Below, one piece after another: positions 23,641 to 64,000 of a stretch of DNA of 64,000 nucleotides. The DNA is taken from NCBI GenBank assembly GCA_028564705.1, contig JAPXFQ010002640.1, positions 1,054,001 through 1,118,000 of the forward strand. The letters are read 5' to 3'. Origin of the DNA: Apricaphanius iberus. Its lineage: Eukaryota; Chordata; Actinopteri; Cyprinodontiformes; Aphaniidae. Within the stretch, counting starts at the first letter, position 1, and every line of letters begins with the position of its first letter. Under the pieces are notes generated by a model. The model was not told the origin of the DNA, did not search any database, and worked only from the letters and a program-made list of their open reading frames with translations. The translations under genes and the position numbers were made by a program.

Positions 23641-26600
23641 TAGGCTATACCTTATGTGAATATTTCTTAAATAAAATATGTTTTTGTATTATACTTACAT
23701 TCAAGTAATGCAATGAGAGCTCTTCTGGGACTTTACAGGATTTGTTCTTTACCTAAGGACCAGAAAATATATTTGTTACTATGAAGTTTTCTAGAAAGAG
23801 ATCAAAAATGTACACTCCACAACCAAGTTTGTAGATTTACAGCTTTCAGTCACATCCCAGCCCACTCACCAGATGTGTGAGAACTTGTGAACATCTGAGC
23901 TTCAGTATAAAGAAAAGCAGGAATGCTGGCTAAGCTTTTTAGGATGAAAGGGAGGTAAGGCCAAAGGTGAGTACATTAAAATAACAAGATACAACAGTAG
24001 ATACATTTTTTAAAGCACATTGGTCAGAATGGTTCCCTAAAGGAAAACATTAATTACTCATCATGGTGTGATCAGTTTAAAGAATGTGAGGCATATCAGA
24101 AGATCTCCATTGCCTGAAATTCGTTCTCTACTTTTTTGGCTTTCCTTGATAGTAAGTCTTTGGCATTCCTCACAGGAAAATTTAGCACAACCTGTTTATG
24201 CTCCTCGGATTTTGCAATAAATATATATTTGATGCTCAGATTTAGTGTCAGAGGAAAATCTGATATTGAGATGGAATTTTATAGGTTTTATAGGTAGGAA
24301 TCTTTACTCTAAAATAGCAATTCATCTTGAAATTTAAAGCCTAAAGAATAGCATAGTTTTGGTTTCCTTGAGTTTCTTGTGAAAGTGACATGACAAAGAC
24401 TCAAATGTTTGATTTATGTGGAATTGTCTATGTTTGAAGAGCCAAGAAATATAAGTTAGCTGTCATGGTAACAGAGATGTAACAAACATTCTGCTAAAAT
24501 CATCTGAAAATATTTTTCTTTGTTAAAGCTCCCAATTATACTCACAAGAATACATCCAGGTGCAGATGATTCCTTGTTTTATTCTTTTTTTTGAAGTCCA
24601 GGTACTGGTACTGTGTCGGCAAGTCATTTTTCATTGGCTTGCCTGAGCAGATGCTACTAATATTAATAATAAAAAAAGAACTCCCCAAAAAACGTGACAA
24701 AATCTTTGTGCACTATTAAGGTTTAGCTTCTCAGTAGAGGAGTAACATGTCTACCAGACACAAAAGCAGATTGTAAGAACAACTCTCAATGACATTTGCA
24801 GACAGATTGGGGATAAAATGTTACACAGCACCATTAATGGTTCTCAATAGCTTCCCTCACTGAGTGAAGCTGTTTTCAGTAATGCAGAGGAGGTCAAAAA
24901 TCACAGTAGGCTTTTGTGTTCATTTCCAGTCATCTGTGATTACTCAAATGCTGGAGAAGTTTCTTTCAAGCTAAGCTGAGGAGCCTGTCCCAATCTCTGA
25001 AGCATGCTGTTTGACTCCTACAAACTAAAGCATTGTCATTTTCCATGTGTTAGTGTCATCTGAAAAATTTGTGAGAGTATCAACGGATGGAATTAGTTAG
25101 ATTTCTTTTTCTTTTTACAAATTTCAGCTGAGATTTTTCTACATGGGTGCATGAAATCTGTAAAAGACGTTTTTGTCGACGTGCCAGCGCAGCTGTGGAT
25201 GCTTTTGTCCTGAGACTTCTTTTAGAGATACTTAACATTTTCAAACATACTTCAATTGTATTTTTATAAGAAATATATTCCTGGTTTGTTTGGACATTGA
25301 TCACCTGCAAACACACACTGCATAGATACAAAATAAATCTATCCATTCACTTAGAAAACTCATGGCATTTGTGAGAAGAACTCAGACCGTCAGAAAGACT
25401 TACTTGGTTACTGTAAATACTGTAGTGTCAAACAGAAAAAGCTGTATTTGTGTTATTTGTCTAGTGGGGAAAGATTTATAGCTGAAAAATTGGATTAATG
25501 ACTATGAATAAAAGTATAATATCACTATTAAAAGTTCTTAGCATAATTCCTTAGAAATGCAAAGAAACCATCCCATTATCCTATAATGAATGACAAATAA
25601 GGTTCTCATTCAGCTTTCCATGAATGTTCTCGTCCATCCTGGTTGATGCATAAAGAGTAATTCAATGAAGGGAAACTAAGATTGCTTGCTGTAATATGAA
25701 AACACTTTGTAACTCTGTGTCTTGAGCAATTTCAGGTGGTGTTACCACTAATTTCTTTACATTGGAAAGCACTACAATAGTGGATTCTCCTTTTGAAAAC
25801 ATGACAAAGTCATTTCACTGTCTTGGTCAAAAACATGGTATCAGGTGACCATATTTTGATTTTTAAAAAAAATACACTTGACTTTTGGTTTTAACATAAT
25901 GTGCATTTAACATAGTGTGCATTTACTATTTGGTTAGAACAAACAGTTAAACAACAAACTTCCAATAGGCTTTCACATAACCAAAAATGACTGAAAATCA
26001 TGACGGAAAGGATAACTGTTCCTAAAATAGAAACTTTACCTTTAACAATTATAGTTACCTTTTTAAGTCATGCTTGAAAACAATTAAACAAAACTCTGAA
26101 ACATTCTGAGAAACCAAGTATAATTTTATTTTCAATATGATAAAAAATCTAAAAGTAGCAGTCTTAAAAATAAAATAAAAAGTGCATACTCCAGTTATTA
26201 GTTTGTATCTTCATCCTCCTTAGTCAATTTATATATCACTCTACACAGTACTATTCTGTGTCCATGTGGACCTTCTGGATCTTTACAACTTTTGACACAG
26301 AATCAGATATGCCAGCTATGCCAACTGTGGTCATCCGTAAGCTATACCTCTGCTTTGATACAGTCATCACACCACATCACAGTGGTGTTCGAACGGATCA
26401 AAACCAATGATAGCTCCTAGGGGAATACATCAGATGAGACAGAGAGTATTGCATGCATTGCACTAATCAATTTAAGTATGCTTATTAAAAACAATGGAAA
26501 CCGGAACATTTTGTTTATCAATGAAATCCCCCGGGAGGCCCCAAACAACTGCAAAAGCAGACATGTCCGGGGAAAAGAGGACATTTAGTCACCATAGTAT

Positions 26601-26687
26601 AATGTCACAATACTGATGTTTTACTGAACAACTCATTTAATTGCACCTCACCTTTGGCTTAAACTGTGTTTAATTTGGTCTTTTCAG
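23641..26687. other. 3' part of tnc intron 1, nothing recognised
   Basis: Three kilobases with comparatively little transposon sequence, ending at the exon 2 acceptor. It could hold intronic regulatory sequence, but no specific site can be supported by eye. Confidence 0.5.
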
Positions 26688-26769
26688 ATTTTCCCGAATA
26701 ACCAGGATTGTCCTTCAAGCCAGAGTTCCAAACGGATTATTTTCACCGGTACCTTGCCCCACCTCTAGC

Positions 26770-61665
<34,896 letters not shown>

Positions 61666-64000
61666 GTACCACTTACAGTGAATTGAGAGGCCCCTCATTT
61701 TACTAAACACCTCTGTTTCCTGTTTTTTTTTTTGTGCATCTGCTGTATGTGTCCATATAAAGCTATTATCTCTCAAGATCCAGTTAAAAAGTTACACTAT
61801 TGTAACTTGATGCATGCATCTAGATAAATGCTTTCCTAATTAAAATCTTAGGACCAAGGAATACATTCTGAGTGCTCACATTTCGTGCGGGTGGATAATA
61901 AGAATTAGTACAGTTTTACATGCAATAAGAAAAGAAAGAACCGAAAGACAAATGACACAATTAAACAAAAACTGAGAAAGAAAATAACAGAAAATTTTGT
62001 TTAAATTCATTCAAAAAGGCTCACGAAAGCTGATAGGGTTTCATGTTGTTTTCTGCCATACATTTGCAGTGTAATAACCTCCTGATGGCAAAGAAAAAAG
62101 GGCAGCAGCAAAACTTCTCACAATGCTCCTTTCAACCACTGTTTTGGGTCTGACGCTCATGGATCATGAGCTGGAAGATCTGGTGGGTTAAAGAGTCAAA
62201 TTCTCTGCCGATATTTAGGCAGAGGCCGTCACTGATGCTGACTGCAGCCCAACAACGAGAAGATGGCATTTAGGAGAGAAGGGTTTAAAGAAGAATATGA
62301 ACTTCAAAGGCTACATCACTTCACATGGCAGAAAATGCTCTGTTTGGACTTGTGAAAACTTTTAAATGAACACTTAAAATAAAATGTTACTCTCCAACTA
62401 TTCTATCTAAAACATAATCAGGTTTTAAAGGCTTTACAGTTACTGCTATGACAAGGTGTTCTCTCTAGAGATGTTATGTACCTAGCACAGTGTAAAAAAT
62501 AAAGCCTTCTAAATGGTTTGAGAACTTCCTTGATTCAAAAAGTTGAGTTTGAGGTTTACACGAGTCTCTGACCACAACTAAGGCCTTGCAGAAGGGAAAT
62601 CTCGACATCTCTCTGGTCATGACTGGATCTTTTAACACACACGGCCAAATCTGGCCCTCCATGGCCATTTATGTGGCCCTCTAAACTCTAGAGAACCCTA
62701 TAGATAGAAAACTTAAGTTCCATTTTTGTGCACCCCAATACAATTTTATTAGTAAAATAAAGTCTGGCTTTATTTAAAGAGTCTTCAATCACATCATTAT
62801 CTAAAGTTGTTCTGGATTATTTAATTTTTACACATACTTTTGGAATGTGGAGGGTGATTTTAACCGTTTATTATAGTTTTGTCAATACTTTCTGCGACAA
62901 CCGGCCCTTTAAAGATATTCATCAGCTTGATGTGGCCCAAAATAGAAATGAGTTTGACACCGCTGTTTTAACAAAACAGCGCTGCCGTTCACGACACCTT
63001 TCCAATAAAAAAAGGACAGTTTCAGACTGTTGTGCATATATTCTTTTCTATATCCCACTGAAAATATTTGGAATGGTGGGCTTAAAAAGTCAGTTCCAGA
63101 CCGTAGATGTACTCCATGAAACCATGTTCACCTTATGAAACAACTATCAAATGAGCTTCTGGAAACGCTTGCATCAGTCATGTTTCAGAAAATGTTGAAA
63201 CTGTTGGCTCTCGGATCTTTGATACTTTAAATTATGAGCAGACCTTTTTTAGAATAAATGTCACTTTCAGTTAATCACAGTTTTATTCAGTTGGCCTCTG
63301 GCTTGTTCTCTTAAAATCCACCAGTGTGAAATGTGACCACCAGTAACTTTTCCCCATGTTTGAAGATTTTATTCAGGGGTGCACACAGTTTTTGACGGTG
63401 AAACGTTTCCTTTAATGTTTTTTTTAACCCCTGGATCTTATTTATAACACAGCTATTTCTCTGGAGCAATCTCACCTTTCCTTTTTATAAGCGTTCTCTT
63501 GGTATGCAGCTGTATCGACAAAAAGAAGAAGCATATAATGCACACTTTCGGTTTCCTCTTTCCTTCAAAATATGAGCAAACATATTTGTTTGATTTCATA
63601 TTTTGTCATGTGTTTTCCTTCACATCGTAAATTCACAGACAAATACTGGTGGACACGATTCCCCATGTTGCTGTTAACCTCTGTGGCAGTTTCCAAGCTC
63701 GGGTTGAAAGCGTCTTTTTTATGCAGGAAAACACTGATAAATCAACAGACACTTTAAGCATGAAATGTCTGTTGATTTATTTGTTTTAGATAAATTGTCT
63801 TATCTTTGGTGTGCTGAATGCACCCAGCTTGAGCTAAAAGATGCATGGGGAACTCTTCTCATTCAGCAATCTTACATCAATAAAACGACTACAAAAATCT
63901 TCTCTTTGTCTTCCAATTCTTGTATGTGCTTCCTGAATCGTCTTTGGACTGTTTGACTTTGAAGGATACTTGAACCGGCTGGAATATGAACCTTCTTTTT
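61666..64000. other. tnc intron after exon 17, continues past the window
   Basis: No FNIII-6 to -8 or fibrinogen-like exon is visible. Besides the MITE fragment at 62540-62975, the sequence is unremarkable; 63740-63780 contains a short palindrome (AATCAACAGACA / TGTCTGTTGATT). Confidence 0.5.
62540..62975. repeat. Probable hAT-type MITE fragment
   Basis: The right part reads ATGAGTTTGACACCGCTGTT (62948-62967), a phrase typical of one end of abundant GTTTGACACCCCTG-type teleost MITEs, and GGCCAAATCTGGCCCTCC lies at 62643-62660. The left terminus was not found. Confidence 0.4.

Overview
The window reads as a piece of a ray-finned (teleost) fish genome. It holds one recognisable protein-coding gene, tenascin-C (tnc), on the + strand, embedded in dense, nested and mostly decayed transposon sequence. 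The fish assignment rests on the tenascin exon structure together with Tc1/mariner relics, teleost-type hAT and TTAA-flanked elements and non-LTR retrotransposon tails. The species cannot be named from sequence alone.

Layout. 1-15.8 kb: intergenic DNA with no host gene seen. It contains a non-LTR retrotransposon 3' end (1-645), Tc1-like relics, a TTAA-flanked element (4186-5213), a 2-kb terminal-inverted-repeat element with an internal duplication (7739-9694), a hAT-type MITE (11552-11752) and a retrotransposon RT fragment (about 14.1-14.7 kb). About 15.8-16.17 kb: probable tnc promoter (TATA-like box at 15826) and non-coding exon 1. 16.17-26.69 kb: large intron 1, with Tc1 and hAT insertions. 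26.69-61.67 kb: 16 coding-bearing exons. After 61.67 kb: intron; the gene continues beyond the window.

The 16 coding exons join in frame to 5,320 nt (1,773 codons plus 1 nt). They encode a signal peptide, a furin-like site, a cysteine-containing coiled-coil assembly region, 14 EGF-like repeats in one exon, and 12 fibronectin type III (FNIII) repeats. FNIII-1 to -5 match the constant repeats of vertebrate tenascin-C. The next seven are single-exon, phase-1 repeats of the alternatively spliced type; two carry long acidic extensions. FNIII-6 to -8 and the fibrinogen-like globe are not in the window and must lie to the right.

The most notable structures are: a Tc1-family transposon with an uninterrupted 346-aa transposase and an apparent DD38E catalytic spacing (57247-58865); a three-level nest Tc1 > AT-flanked element > hAT at 35.9-40.0 kb, where a second copy at 48 kb preserves the empty hAT site; a TA-flanked Tc1 shell swollen to 6.5 kb (47119-53594); an RGD-to-RGE difference in FNIII-3; and a D-like FNIII repeat lying before the C-like one, unlike the human order. 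I found no CRISPR array, operon or undescribed multi-gene system. Family names come from remembered features and were not checked by database search.
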